A model generated the notes under the pieces. The model did not search any database. It was given only the letters and a program-made list of their open reading frames with translations, and had not been told where the DNA came from. The translations under genes were made by a program, and so were the position numbers. Below are positions 18,705 through 27,255 of a stretch of 64,000 nt of DNA, piece by piece; the stretch's first letter is position 1; every line of letters starts with the position of its first letter. Source of the DNA: Clostridiales bacterium (GTDB lineage: Bacteria; Bacillota; Clostridia; Christensenellales; JAISNN01); assembly GCA_031276195.1 (NCBI GenBank), contig JAISNN010000014.1:25017-89016 (forward strand). Direction: 5' to 3'.

Positions 18705-19094
18705 CTAAATTAAAAATATTTCGATTGAAGAAATAAATCTATTATATTCAAACATATATTTCAATTTATAATAATCATCCGTATGTGTTTTTCCGCTAAT
18801 CGTTAAATAAATAGTTTCGTTCATTTTTGAAGTATATTTCATTATTTCGTCTTCATCTTGCGTATCCGTCAAAACAATGATCGATATACGCGCACCGTTT
18901 TCTATACTCTCGATAAGTCTTTCTAAAAAGACGGCGACTTCCGTTACGGGAATCGGAACACGCACGATAGAGATAAATTCCTTGCTTTTCAAATAAGGAA
19001 ACCAATCAAAATTGAGCGTCGATTTATCGATATTATCAAGGTATTTGCAATTTTCAAATAATACGGATGAACAAACAAATACATACATATACAT
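18705..19094 (-). CDS. Hypothetical protein, 129 residues
   Basis: The frame starts MYMYVFVCSSVLFENCKYL at an ATG with an AAGGCGG sequence 7-8 bases upstream. The middle has a hydrophobic/charged pattern (EVAVFLERLIESIENGARISIIVLTDTQDEDEIM) that suggests an alpha/beta fold. It ends one base before the truncated trypsin-like gene, so the two are probably translationally coupled. I do not recognise a family. The region is AT-rich and sits between a MITE and the 59-bp repeats, so it may be part of an acquired or decaying segment. Confidence 0.5.
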   Translation of the reverse strand: MYMYVFVCSSVLFENCKYLDNIDKSTLNFDWFPYLKSKEFISIVRVPIPVTEVAVFLERLIESIENGARISIIVLTDTQDEDEIMKYTSKMNETIYLTISGKTHTDDYYKLKYMFEYNRFISSIEIFLI

Positions 19095-19123
19095 ACCAAA
19101 ACCGCCTTAATACTTAATATAAT

Positions 19124-19233
19124 AGACCTCTTGCGAAACTAATGTTTTAGTTCAAAATTGCAATATAACTTTTTAGATTTTCATAGTTTATAACTCCATT
19201 TTACACTACTTCAATCGGTTTTGCAAGAGGTCT
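19124..19233. mobile_element. 110-bp MITE-like element with 3-bp target duplication
   Basis: The ends are 16-bp inverted repeats with one mismatch: AGACCTCTTGCGAAAC at the left and GTTTTGCAAGAGGTCT at the right. The element is flanked by AAT on both sides (19121-19123 and 19234-19236). It has no open frame. The ends look like those of IS5-type elements, and the right end reads as the start of such an element, so this is probably an internally deleted derivative moved in trans. It lies at the broken end of a coding fragment. Confidence 0.8.
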
Positions 19234-19410
19234 AATGTGCCGAATCCGTAGCGTCGCGCCGTTTCGGAATTAACCCGTTTCCCGCATTTTGCGCCGCAAT
19301 GTATGCGTCGGTTTGTCCGCTATAAGTCGAAAGACCTAAACGCAATCCAAAATTTTTTTTAATTTTTAAGCCTTTCGGGATCTTTTTGCGGAACTCTTTT
19401 TAAAAAACGT
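19232..19410 (-). pseudogene. Coding-like fragment cut by the MITE
   Basis: On the minus strand an open stretch of about 58 codons reads KEFRKKIPKGLKIKKN, then FGLRLGLSTYSGQTDAYI and AAQNAGNGLIPKRRDATDSAH. Its codon choice is gene-like, it has no start codon, and its stop (TAG) is created by the MITE end. I do not recognise the protein. The first 16 residues are encoded by the 59-bp repeat. It could also be chance, so confidence is low. Confidence 0.35.
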
Positions 19411-19411
19411 A
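19353..19411. repeat. 59-bp direct repeat, right copy
   Basis: 58 of 59 positions match 18262-18320, in the same orientation, 1091 bp away. The pair brackets the truncated trypsin-like gene, the 129-residue gene and the MITE. Confidence 0.9.
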
Positions 19412-19435
19412 AAGCGATCCCCTTTTCGCAAACGA

Positions 19436-19465
19436 AAAGCCGGCGGATTTTTGCCGGCTTTTTTA
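19436..19465. terminator. Terminator-type hairpin
   Basis: GCCGGC-GGATTTTT-GCCGGC preceded by four A and followed by six T. It lies about 200 bp beyond the cvpA-like stop. The T-run is longer in the plus direction; it may act in both directions. Confidence 0.6.
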
Positions 19466-19665
19466 AATGTCGGTGGTCGTTTAGCGACAGGCGGTCAACG
19501 GCGGCGGTTATTTAACGTTTGCCGCTATAATTTCACGTTATACCATCGTTAGTCCGGAAACTTTTCATACTTTGCTATACCGAATATAACCGCGGAAAGA
19601 CTTTTCACTTTCCGTTATACCGATATAATTTCACGTTATACCGTCGTCCGTCCGCGATAATTCCG

Positions 19666-20415
19666 CTATGCCGCTATAATTCCGAAAGATTTTCCGATTT
19701 CGTCTAAGAGCATAAGGAATATATTATTCTCGTACATAATGCGGAGAATGTCGCTGTCTTTAAGATAGTCCATAAAGGGCTTTATCGCCGGCTCGGTCTC
19801 GAAAAGCGTCAGCACCGCCAGCAGTATATACATCACCAATATAACCAAAGCCACCCACGCGATCGCGCCGAAAACTTTGTCGATATATCTGAAAAATTTC
19901 TTTTTTATCAATTTCGCGATAATTTTTGTCAATATCGCGATCACGATAATCGATACGATAAACAGCGACACGCCGCTCAGCGCGTAGCAAATGATGACCG
20001 TTATGCTCGGAATGATCACCCCGGCGATCGACGTGGTTCCGTCAATCACCAAAACCTTCGACAAAATCGCCTCGACCGTTCCCGAAAAAACGCTGAATCC
20101 GCTCTCTTTCAAGATCTCCGCAAGAGGGATATTGCCCTCCGCGCCCTGCAAAAATAACTTTCCGTTCTCCGCGATCACGGGAAGGTTTATCTTGTCGCCG
20201 AGATCGCCGAAAAGACTCGCCACCCAATTCTCGATCAAACCGCCGATCTCGGGGATCTTGGCTATCTCGTCGGCAACGTATTTGCAAAGAAAACCCGTGA
20301 TCAAAAGCGAACCGAAAAACGGGAGAATCTTTTTGACGAATTTGAACAGACCTTGCTGCCAACCGACAATCAATCCCAAACAAAGGAATAGGATCGCGAC
20401 TAAATTAAGCAACAT
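19666..20415 (-). CDS. CvpA-family membrane protein
   Basis: 249 residues. It starts MLLNLVAILFLCLGLIVGWQQGLFKFVKK, the signature first helix of CvpA-type proteins (colicin V production/envelope stress), whose role in Firmicutes is not well known. A second helix (FFGSLLITGFLCKYVA) follows. The centre is a long soluble segment (about residues 55-125), and then come three more hydrophobic helices and a C-terminal amphipathic part. The start has an AGAGAGG site and a TTGCAC-17-TATAAT promoter lies 150 bp upstream. It is a single-gene unit. Confidence 0.8.
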   Translation of the reverse strand: MLLNLVAILFLCLGLIVGWQQGLFKFVKKILPFFGSLLITGFLCKYVADEIAKIPEIGGLIENWVASLFGDLGDKINLPVIAENGKLFLQGAEGNIPLAEILKESGFSVFSGTVEAILSKVLVIDGTTSIAGVIIPSITVIICYALSGVSLFIVSIIVIAILTKIIAKLIKKKFFRYIDKVFGAIAWVALVILVMYILLAVLTLFETEPAIKPFMDYLKDSDILRIMYENNIFLMLLDEIGKSFGIIAA

Positions 20416-20561
20416 ATTTTTTTACCTCTCTTTTTTTCGGATTTTTTTAATTATTAAATCCGTTTTTTTATCGTTTCTTCCGTCGAACCGTTTTTAATTT
20501 GCAAACGGTCCGCTTCTTTTCCGGAAATAAAACTCCGTTAAACCGTACCGTTACGCGATAT

Positions 20562-20590
20562 ATTATATCACTAAATTTTTTAAAGTGCAA
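20562..20590 (-). promoter_or_regulatory. Promoter of the cvpA-like gene
   Basis: Minus strand TTGCAC (20585-20590), 17 bases, TATAAT (20562-20567). The rest of the 20416-20761 gap is AT-rich and holds nothing else that I can support. Confidence 0.65.
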
Positions 20591-20761
20591 TATTTTTTAA
20601 ATATTTTTTTTGGATTTTACGCGGAATTTTTATAAATTTTCCCGTATATGGTGTTTTTGCGGCGGTTATCACGCAATTTGCAAGCCTTTTAATAAACGCC
20701 GCGCGCGGAATTTTTTGCGGATACGGCGGCAAGTAAACTTAATTTCCGTTTCCGCCGTTTA

Positions 20762-21892
20762 CTATTTTAAATTCTCGGGGTTCAGAGATTCCAACTCGGG
20801 AACGACGAAAATTCCGTTTTTTCTGATCAATCTGCCGTCGAAATATATCTCGCCGCCGCCGAATTCCTTCGTCTGGATCAAGACCAAATCCCAATGCACC
20901 GCCGATTGATTGCCGTTCGACGCCTCGGTATAGCAACTCCCGGGCGTAAAGTGGATCGAACCGCTTATCTTTTCGTCGAAAAGTATGTCGCCCATAGCCT
21001 TTTTTACGTAAGGATTGACCCCGATCGCGAATTCGCCGACGAAACGCGCCCCGCCGTCCGTGTCGAAAATCTTATTCGCCGCCTTTGTGAGTTCGGGAGC
21101 CGCCGCCTCCGCCTTGACTATTTTACCCTTTGAAAAGGTCAATTTCATACCCGAAAACTCGATCCCGTTATAAATCGACGGCGCGTTATACGAAATCACG
21201 CCCTCGACGCTGTCCTTTACGGGCGCGGTATAGACCTCGCCGTCCGGGATATTCCTTAGCCCCGAACACTTTATCGCCGCGATATCCTTGATCGAAAAAC
21301 TCAGATCCGTTCCCTTCGCGGTCAGGCGCACTCTGTCCGTCTTATTCATAAGTTCGACAAGCCCGTCCATAGCGTCGGACATCTTTTGATAGTCCAAATT
21401 GCATACCTTAAAATAAAAATCCTCGAAAGCCTCCGTCGTCATCTTTGACTGCTGGCTCATCGCCTCGGTCGGATAACGCAAAATGACCCATTTCGTCTTG
21501 TCAACCCTGATGTTGTGATGAACGGGCATAGAATAGTGAACGTCGTATATCTTGCGGTTTTCCGCGGGAACGTCCGAAAGTTCATAGACGTTGTTTGAAC
21601 CGCGGATTCCGATGTACGCGTCCATCTCGCCCATGCGGTAAGCGTCGTATTTCGCCGTGAAGTCCGCGAGTTCGACGCTCATTCCGCGCAAAAGTTCGCG
21701 CTTTATGCGGTCGTTGCTCATCTGAACGAACGGGAAACCGCCGATATCGAATACCTCTCGTATGATATGATTTATAAGTTGATAGTGAATACTGTCGGAA
21801 AATTCTATCAAAATCTTTTCGCCTTTTTGTAAATCGCACGAATAACGAACGAGATTCTTCGCAAGTTTTTTTATCCTCGGATCGGAAAGCAT
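20762..21892 (-). CDS. Aminopeptidase, peptidase family M29
   Basis: 376 residues, a usual length for M29 metallo-aminopeptidases (aminopeptidase T / AmpS / PepS), which release N-terminal residues in the cytoplasm using two metal ions. The metal-ligand regions are in order: NIPDGEVYTAP (first Glu), FVGEFAIGVNP (second Glu), then HFTPGSCYTEASNGNQSAVH followed by WDLV (His, His and Asp). The N-terminal KLAKNLVRYSCDLQKGEKI is typical as well. The start has an AAGGAG site. It stands alone, with no transporter next to it. Confidence 0.93.
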   Translation of the reverse strand: MLSDPRIKKLAKNLVRYSCDLQKGEKILIEFSDSIHYQLINHIIREVFDIGGFPFVQMSNDRIKRELLRGMSVELADFTAKYDAYRMGEMDAYIGIRGSNNVYELSDVPAENRKIYDVHYSMPVHHNIRVDKTKWVILRYPTEAMSQQSKMTTEAFEDFYFKVCNLDYQKMSDAMDGLVELMNKTDRVRLTAKGTDLSFSIKDIAAIKCSGLRNIPDGEVYTAPVKDSVEGVISYNAPSIYNGIEFSGMKLTFSKGKIVKAEAAAPELTKAANKIFDTDGGARFVGEFAIGVNPYVKKAMGDILFDEKISGSIHFTPGSCYTEASNGNQSAVHWDLVLIQTKEFGGGEIYFDGRLIRKNGIFVVPELESLNPENLK

Positions 21893-22173
21893 AGTGAAAC
21901 TCCTTATTTTAAAAACTTATTTTAGCATTAAAATCTTGCGTTATCGAAATTATACGCATAGATTCTATGCCGGAATTGTATTTTTATTATACCTTAAATT
22001 CGGAAAATTAGCGCTCTTTATTTTATATATTTTAAAAAAATTTTTTCCTCTTGTCCGACGGTATATATAGCGGTTAAACTTTTAAATCAAGTTTCTTATT
22101 AAAAGTACCCTCAAAAAGCCGAATACCGTAAATAAGTTGCGCGGCTTTATATTCGCTTTATTTTCTTTAATCC
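21893..22173. other. AT-rich spacer
   Basis: No gene. It includes AT-rich DNA and, near 22063-22100, a short piece (TATAGCGGTTAAACTTTTAA) that matches one end of the roughly 190-bp hairpin element seen at 22566-22745. Confidence 0.45.
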
Positions 22174-22545
22174 CTATTCCTTTTTTCTTAATACATAATG
22201 AGTTCTTTCCCATTCGAGAACCGTATCGCCGTATTCAAATTTATGAAATATTCTTCCTTGATGGGTCAGTTGCCCTACGACCCCATCCGGCAAAGCGTAA
22301 AATAAGTCCGTTCCGACTCCGGCGGAAATACTAACTTTATGAAACGTTTCGTCATATCTCATAATAAAATGTATTATATGACTGCTCTCGCTATAATTTC
22401 TATTGGGGAATTCTTTCTCTACGCTTGCCGTATGTGTTTCTATCGGTTTTTTACGCTCTTTGTTTCCTTTTATTATTATCCTGCCGTAAAAAATCACAAC
22501 TAAAATGCCGATAACCGTAAACATAATCTTATAAAAAGGATGCAT
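22174..22545 (-). CDS. Small membrane protein, DUF2500-like
   Basis: 123 residues. One N-terminal membrane helix (IMFTVIGILVVIFYGRIIIKG) is followed by a soluble beta-rich domain: HTASVEKEF, HFIMRYDETFHKVSI, YALPDGVVGQLTHQGRIFHKF. The pattern of a strand with a YxL-x-x-G-x-x-G-x-L-x-x-Q-G-x-x-F series resembles DUF2500 proteins, whose job is not known. The start has a good GGAGA site. It lies between an M29 peptidase and a secreted protein but does not seem to share a transcript with them. Confidence 0.65.
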   Translation of the reverse strand: MHPFYKIMFTVIGILVVIFYGRIIIKGNKERKKPIETHTASVEKEFPNRNYSESSHIIHFIMRYDETFHKVSISAGVGTDLFYALPDGVVGQLTHQGRIFHKFEYGDTVLEWERTHYVLRKKE

Positions 22546-22565
22546 AAACTTTATCTCCTATACCA

Positions 22566-22745
22566 ATTAAACTTTTAGTTCGTACGATGTACGGATTAAA
22601 AGCCGCCGTCTAATAGACAGCGGAGGGCGGTAAACCGTCCGTTTAATGCCGTCATAGCGGTAAACCCGGCAAAATGTAACGGTTTGCCGCCGCATATATA
22701 TGTGGTTTTAAATCAATCATATGATTGATTTAAAAGTTTAAACGC
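22566..22745. repeat. About 190-bp multi-hairpin element (reference copy)
   Basis: Three nested inverted repeats follow each other: TTTTAGTTCGTACGATGTAC with its arm, a central TTTAATGCCGTCATAGCGG to GTTTGCCGCCG module around CGGCAAAATGTAA, and a final AAATCAATCATATGATTGAT palindrome. The ends AATTAAACTTTTA and TTTAAAAGTTTAA are inverted. Related copies lie at 48755-48935, 49248-49380, 49471-49620 (inverted) and 50030-50212, with partial ones at 36318-36365, 50511-50560 and 56544-56592. Confidence 0.8.
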
Positions 22746-22752
22746 TATATAA

Positions 22753-24057
22753 TTATTTAAATATTGCCAACCGCGGATATGCTCCGCTAAAATCCCAAAT
22801 CTCACTATCCCATCCGGAAAAATCTACGGTTGACCAGTCCGATACGCCGCCAATGTTTATATGCTCCAACGGAGGCGCATTATCCCCTATCAGTTCATAT
22901 CCTATTTTATTATAGTTATCATTTATATTCTTATCGTAATACAAATTTTGAATTGGAACACTTGTTGCACCCACAAATAAACCGATATAATCATAAAAAA
23001 TATTTGTATTGTTATTCACAATCAATCCTAAAAATATTGAATTTGAAATTTGTCCATGATTTAGTCCACAAAAACCACCCATACCTATTATAGATTGAGC
23101 TTCATTCTCATGCAAAAAATAATTGATACTTATTTTCACATTAGAAATATTATTAATAATAACGCCAAATCTATTTTCTCCAACAATCCCGCCTACGGTA
23201 AATTCATTACTAAGAGGATTTTCCAAATTTTCAGTAATATTAAACAGAATTTCTCCCAAAACCTCGCAAGCAGTTATACTTCCATTATTTATTGAAGCCA
23301 AAATACCTTGTGTGTACCATTTTGAAGATTGTTTCAATATTGCGCTTACTTTAAGTTCGTTTATAATACTTCCATGTCCTAATACACCAAATAATCCATC
23401 CCCAACTATTCCCTTTATAGTGATTTGTTTTCCATTTCCATCCAAAATTCCATCAAACCTTTCTATATTAAACGCCCATTCATTTTCTTCAATAACTATA
23501 TTATTTTCAACTATAAAATATTGCCCCATATAAGTTTTTTCACTCGCGTCTACCCATGCTAACCCTTTTGTTTTTTCTCTCAACACAAATAAATCACTCT
23601 TACTCTTTATCTTGAATGGCTGCTCTTCTGTTCCCGCTCCCTCTAATTTCGGATTATGGTCCTCCACCATAATTTTCATTTCGACATCCTTGACGTTATC
23701 TTTGTTCGCTTTCGCAAAAAGTTTTGTATAGCCGGCTTTTATGCCCCGCAACTCCACCGTTTTTCCGGCAGTTCCGCTCTTAACTATTTCGGCGATCGTT
23801 TCATCCTCTATACTAAACGCAACGTCAAAATCTATATTCTTATTCGCCGTCAAATTTAACCTTAAAGAAGGTTGCCCGACAAATAAACGAATATATCCGT
23901 TGTATATTCCCTCTCCCGTAAAGGATAGGGTATCCTTGTCGTTTTTATTGTTCAGAATAATTCCGACGGTCGTTCCAACCGCCGCCAACAGCAAAACCGC
24001 CGCCGCTATTATCGCCGTCATTTTTTTATTTTTCATCAAAATCTCTATGATTTTCAT
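22753..24057 (-). CDS. Exported protein with Ig-like and GLUG-type repeats
   Basis: 434 residues. A short cytoplasmic N-terminus is followed by a membrane/signal helix (MTAIIAAAVLLLAAVGTTVG). Residues 50-140 form a Big2-like domain (LNLTANKNIDFDVAFSIEDE, then GIKAGYTKLFAKAN). From about 150 the protein has FDGILDGNGKQITIKGIVGD, GLFGVLGHGSIINELKV and NEFTVGGIVGENRFGV, typical of parallel beta-helix GLUG-type surface repeats. The C-terminal SDWSTVDFSGWDSEIWDFSG is a common ending in such proteins. The second half is more AT-rich than the first. The start has a GGAGG site. It is probably surface-attached; ligand unknown. Confidence 0.8.
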   Translation of the reverse strand: MKIIEILMKNKKMTAIIAAAVLLLAAVGTTVGIILNNKNDKDTLSFTGEGIYNGYIRLFVGQPSLRLNLTANKNIDFDVAFSIEDETIAEIVKSGTAGKTVELRGIKAGYTKLFAKANKDNVKDVEMKIMVEDHNPKLEGAGTEEQPFKIKSKSDLFVLREKTKGLAWVDASEKTYMGQYFIVENNIVIEENEWAFNIERFDGILDGNGKQITIKGIVGDGLFGVLGHGSIINELKVSAILKQSSKWYTQGILASINNGSITACEVLGEILFNITENLENPLSNEFTVGGIVGENRFGVIINNISNVKISINYFLHENEAQSIIGMGGFCGLNHGQISNSIFLGLIVNNNTNIFYDYIGLFVGATSVPIQNLYYDKNINDNYNKIGYELIGDNAPPLEHINIGGVSDWSTVDFSGWDSEIWDFSGAYPRLAIFK

Positions 24058-24284
24058 TTCGCAGCCTCCAAACTCAATCGCGTTAATTAGAGTATAAAAT
24101 AATGCGGCTTTTCATTTTATCTTATACCGTTTCCGTTTGTCCGCATTGCTTGCAATTTCTTAAAAATTTTATTTCGCCCGTTTGCCGTTACGCGAGATTC
24201 GCGTTGAATTAGCCGGCTGAGTTATACGGTATTTGTCCGCGCCGCTTGCAATTCCTTAAAAAAATTTTTTTCGTTCGTTTGCCG

Positions 24285-25400
24285 TTACGCGAGATTCGCG
24301 TTGAATTCGTTTATGATCTTTATGACCCCGTCGTTAAAATCCCCGTACATACCGTCCGTATAGTCCACTTGGAAAACGGGCATAACGGTCAGCCATTCTT
24401 TAAAATCGGGATGAGTCAAAAGAGTACGGTTATATTTATACGCCATATCGATAAGCGACCAGCCCGCGATCGAATCGATAATCGAATCCGCCGAAAAAGT
24501 CGGCGTTCTCTGCGCTTGATTGATCCTGAAAACATCCCCGTGAAGCCCGGGGTTTTCCTTTAAAAGGGCGTATTCCCTCTCGATTCCGTCTATCACTTCG
24601 CTCTCTTTCGCGCGGTTGTGCCACACGGCGTAAGGCTCCGCCGCGTACGCCAAGCCGCCCTCCGTCCGCCCGCCGGGCAAACCCTCCGCGGACGCCGCCT
24701 CGGGAGTCAAAATCACAACGCCCGATCCGCCGTTCACGACGGTTCTATACCGCAGATTTTCAAGGGGAATTTGCGTCGGATCATAGCGGATATAATCGAA
24801 AAGATTTTTGCCGTTCCGCGTCGCGTTCCTTATATATTCAAACAATTCGGGATAGCCCTTTTCGTCAAAATAGCAATGCCGGAACTCGACGACTATAAAC
24901 TCGCCCTCCGTCTCCTCCAAAAATCTCAGCGCGTCGTCCAAAAAGTCCGAAAGCGGATCGGCGATCAATCCGTGGCAGCCGTAAAAACCGCCGCCGTACT
25001 CCGCGGCGCGAACGTCGAGATAGCGCGTTCCGCGCTTCAAAAGGTCGTAGACGGAGGATTTTTGCGCCTTTGAAATGCGCGCCGCAAAACCGCCCGCTAC
25101 GGCTTGCAAAATCCCGCTCTCGGTCAGCGGCAAAAGACTTTGACTCGACAAAATGTTGCCGCGGTCAAGATAGTTTATCGGCGAACCGCTCACTATCCCC
25201 GCGCTCAAAGCGTCGTGAGCCGCAAGCATCGCGATCTCCGTAACGAGCGGATCGCCCGAAACGCTTTCCTCCATAATCCGCGAATAGTCCCCGTCCGTTA
25301 CGTCGTCGGACGAAAAACTCGCGGACGGCTGCCCGATAATAAGCAGAAACGACGCTAAGAGGACTAAGGTAAAGGCGAAAATTCTTAAAAATCTTTTCAT
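24285..25400 (-). CDS. Secreted PLC-like phosphodiesterase
   Basis: 371 residues from the ATG at 25400, which has a GGGAG site; an earlier ATG at 25442 lacks one. The N-terminus is a signal peptide (KRFLRIFAFTLVLLASFLLI). The catalytic part looks like the TIM barrel of phosphatidylinositol-specific phospholipase C X domains: AAHDALSAG holds the first His in the place of THD-S, KRGTRYLDVRAA the metal/acid strand, FYGCHGLIADPL the second His and FIVVEFRH the following strand. The substrate (phosphoinositide or another phosphodiester) cannot be told from sequence. It follows a lipoprotein gene on the same strand, so both may serve the cell surface. Confidence 0.8.
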   Translation of the reverse strand: MKRFLRIFAFTLVLLASFLLIIGQPSASFSSDDVTDGDYSRIMEESVSGDPLVTEIAMLAAHDALSAGIVSGSPINYLDRGNILSSQSLLPLTESGILQAVAGGFAARISKAQKSSVYDLLKRGTRYLDVRAAEYGGGFYGCHGLIADPLSDFLDDALRFLEETEGEFIVVEFRHCYFDEKGYPELFEYIRNATRNGKNLFDYIRYDPTQIPLENLRYRTVVNGGSGVVILTPEAASAEGLPGGRTEGGLAYAAEPYAVWHNRAKESEVIDGIEREYALLKENPGLHGDVFRINQAQRTPTFSADSIIDSIAGWSLIDMAYKYNRTLLTHPDFKEWLTVMPVFQVDYTDGMYGDFNDGVIKIINEFNANLA

Positions 25401-25474
25401 TTTTTTGCTCCCGGATTTTATTTTTTTATTATCTTTTTTCACGGTATTATACCGCGGTTTTTTATGTATATTCT

Positions 25475-26146
25475 TTAAATACTTGCTTGTCTTTTCGACA
25501 GGGTTACGGCGTTCATATCGTTTTCTTTCGTTTGATAATCGAACGACATATATCCCGATTCGCCGATAAAATAATTGTTTTTCTCTTTATTAAACACAAT
25601 CGCCGCTATTCTGAAAATTATCTTTCCTTCCGTTTTATGAAAAAGTTCGGCGGGCACGGTAAACTTTTCGTGATGCCGAAATTTTAACTTAACTACAAGA
25701 AAACCCGAGTAGGTAATGCCGTATTCCTCCGTTGCAAATTCCTCATAACCGATCTCTTTGACAAATTTATAGCCCTCTATGCCGCGGTAATCCTCAAACG
25801 ATACATCCGGGTCGTCCCTGCTCCCCCATAAATCCGTCACCCCTCCCATTTTGCTTTCATCGTAAATAACGTCCGCCTCGCAAAAATACAGCGCAAAACA
25901 TACCGTTTCATGTCCCCGATAAAGAAACCTCGTATGCTCCTCGTGTCCGTGTCCGAAATAAAAATCCAACGTTACGTCGTCTTTTTGGTAATCGGTCGTT
26001 TCGCCTTTATATCCGCACGGAAGAGGTTTCAAGCTCAAAGAAGATTGAAATCCGTCCGATATACCCTTATCGAACCACGTGCAAGAGTTTAAAAAAACCG
26101 TCAATGTAAAAAGCAATATCGCAATACCTATTGATTTTGTCCGCAT
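25475..26146 (-). CDS. Putative lipoprotein of unknown function
   Basis: 223 residues if it starts at the ATG at 26146 (MRTKSIGIAILLFTL); a start at 26170 adds eight residues. The signal peptide ends in the lipobox LNSC, so the Cys should be lipidated and the protein anchored outside. The mature part is rich in aromatic and acidic residues (DVTLDFYFGHGHEEHTRF, EIGYEEFATEEYGITYSGF) and probably forms beta-sheets. I do not recognise a domain. It sits upstream of the PLC-like gene, with a GCGGTATTATACCGC element between them. Confidence 0.65.
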   Translation of the reverse strand: MRTKSIGIAILLFTLTVFLNSCTWFDKGISDGFQSSLSLKPLPCGYKGETTDYQKDDVTLDFYFGHGHEEHTRFLYRGHETVCFALYFCEADVIYDESKMGGVTDLWGSRDDPDVSFEDYRGIEGYKFVKEIGYEEFATEEYGITYSGFLVVKLKFRHHEKFTVPAELFHKTEGKIIFRIAAIVFNKEKNNYFIGESGYMSFDYQTKENDMNAVTLSKRQASI

Positions 26147-26278
26147 TTTAGTTGCGCGTTGACCGTTCATCGCTTATCCGTTCCTTATTTTTTTATTATC
26201 TTTTTTCGCGGTATTATACCGCGGTTTTTACCGCTTTTTTATTGTTTATCGCTTGTCCGGCCGAACGGTATAAAAAAA

Positions 26279-26740
26279 CTATTTGTGATAACTTCTCCCG
26301 CTCTCGATCATAAAACCCCGATAGATCTGCTCCGCCAAAATCACTCTGAAAAGTTGATGCGGAAAGGTCGGCGTTCCGAACGAAATCACTCTGTCGGCTT
26401 TTTTCAAAACTTCCGCGCTCAACCCGTATGAGCCGCCGATTATGAAATTCGCCGCGCCGCGCCGCGTCTTTGCCCCGCCGATAAGTTTTGAAAAGTCTTC
26501 GCTGTCGACGGCTTCGCCGCCGCGGTCGAGCGCGAAAGTTTCACCCTTCATCTTTGAGAGGCGTTCCAAAATCAAAAAACCCTCGGCGGACTTTATTTCC
26601 TCGGGGGTGTTCTTCGCGCACTCCGCGACCTCGGCGACACAAATCTCACAAAACGCGCTCAGCCTCTTTTTGTATTCCGAAAGCGCGTCGGCAAAATATT
26701 TTTCCTTTATTTTTCCGACCGATATTATATTGATTTTCAT
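26279..26740 (-). CDS. rlmH: 23S rRNA pseudouridine(1915) N3-methyltransferase
   Basis: 153 residues, normal for RlmH, a SPOUT-class enzyme that methylates pseudouridine 1915 in helix 69 on the assembled ribosome. The N-terminal MKINIISVGKIKEKYFADAL, the SAM-binding trefoil knot with FIIGGSYGLSAEVLKKAD and the C-terminal HQLFRVILAEQIYRGFMI, ending GRSYHK, are all present. The terminal YH[R/K] is a hallmark of the family. It has no partner in the same transcript. Confidence 0.96.
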   Translation of the reverse strand: MKINIISVGKIKEKYFADALSEYKKRLSAFCEICVAEVAECAKNTPEEIKSAEGFLILERLSKMKGETFALDRGGEAVDSEDFSKLIGGAKTRRGAANFIIGGSYGLSAEVLKKADRVISFGTPTFPHQLFRVILAEQIYRGFMIESGRSYHK

Positions 26741-27255
26741 AATTTTTATTTTGTCTTTTAAGGTATTTCGTTTTTTTAGACGCCGTTTATTTATTTCATA
26801 CGATTTACGGTATTAAGATAAAATCCGAAAACGTTACGTATTTAAAACCGCCGGTTTCCGCGGTATAGTTCCGCGATTCAACGCAAGAAAATCCGCTATA
26901 AATAATGCCGTAAAAAGATTGATATGCCGTAAAACTATCCTTACACCGCGGCACACTGAAAACCGTCTGTTTGCGCGGTATAGTACCGCGATTCAAGGCA
27001 AAAGATTGATATGCCGTAAAACTATTCTTACGCCGCGGTATACCGGAAACCGTCTGTTTCCGCGGTATAGTTCCGCGATTCAACGCAAGAAAATCCGCTA
27101 TAAACAATGCCGCAAAAGTTGATATGCCGTAAAACTATTCTTACGCCGCGGTATACCGGAAACCGTCTGTTTGCGCGGTATAGTACCGCGATTCAACGCA
27201 AGAAAATCCGCTATAAACAATGCCGCAAAAAGTTGATACGCCGTAAAACATCTTA
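26741..27255. repeat. Cluster of GCGGTATAGTACCGCG palindromes in tandem
   Basis: Units of about 100-130 bp each hold the palindrome (for example GCGCGGTATAGTACCGCG near 26975 and 27173, and CGCGGTATAGTTCCGCG near 26860 and 27058), joined by AACGCAAGAAAATCCGCTAT and GATATGCCGTAAAACTAT. Minus-strand frames here read as repeated RGTIPRKQTV peptides and are not genes. Confidence 0.85.
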
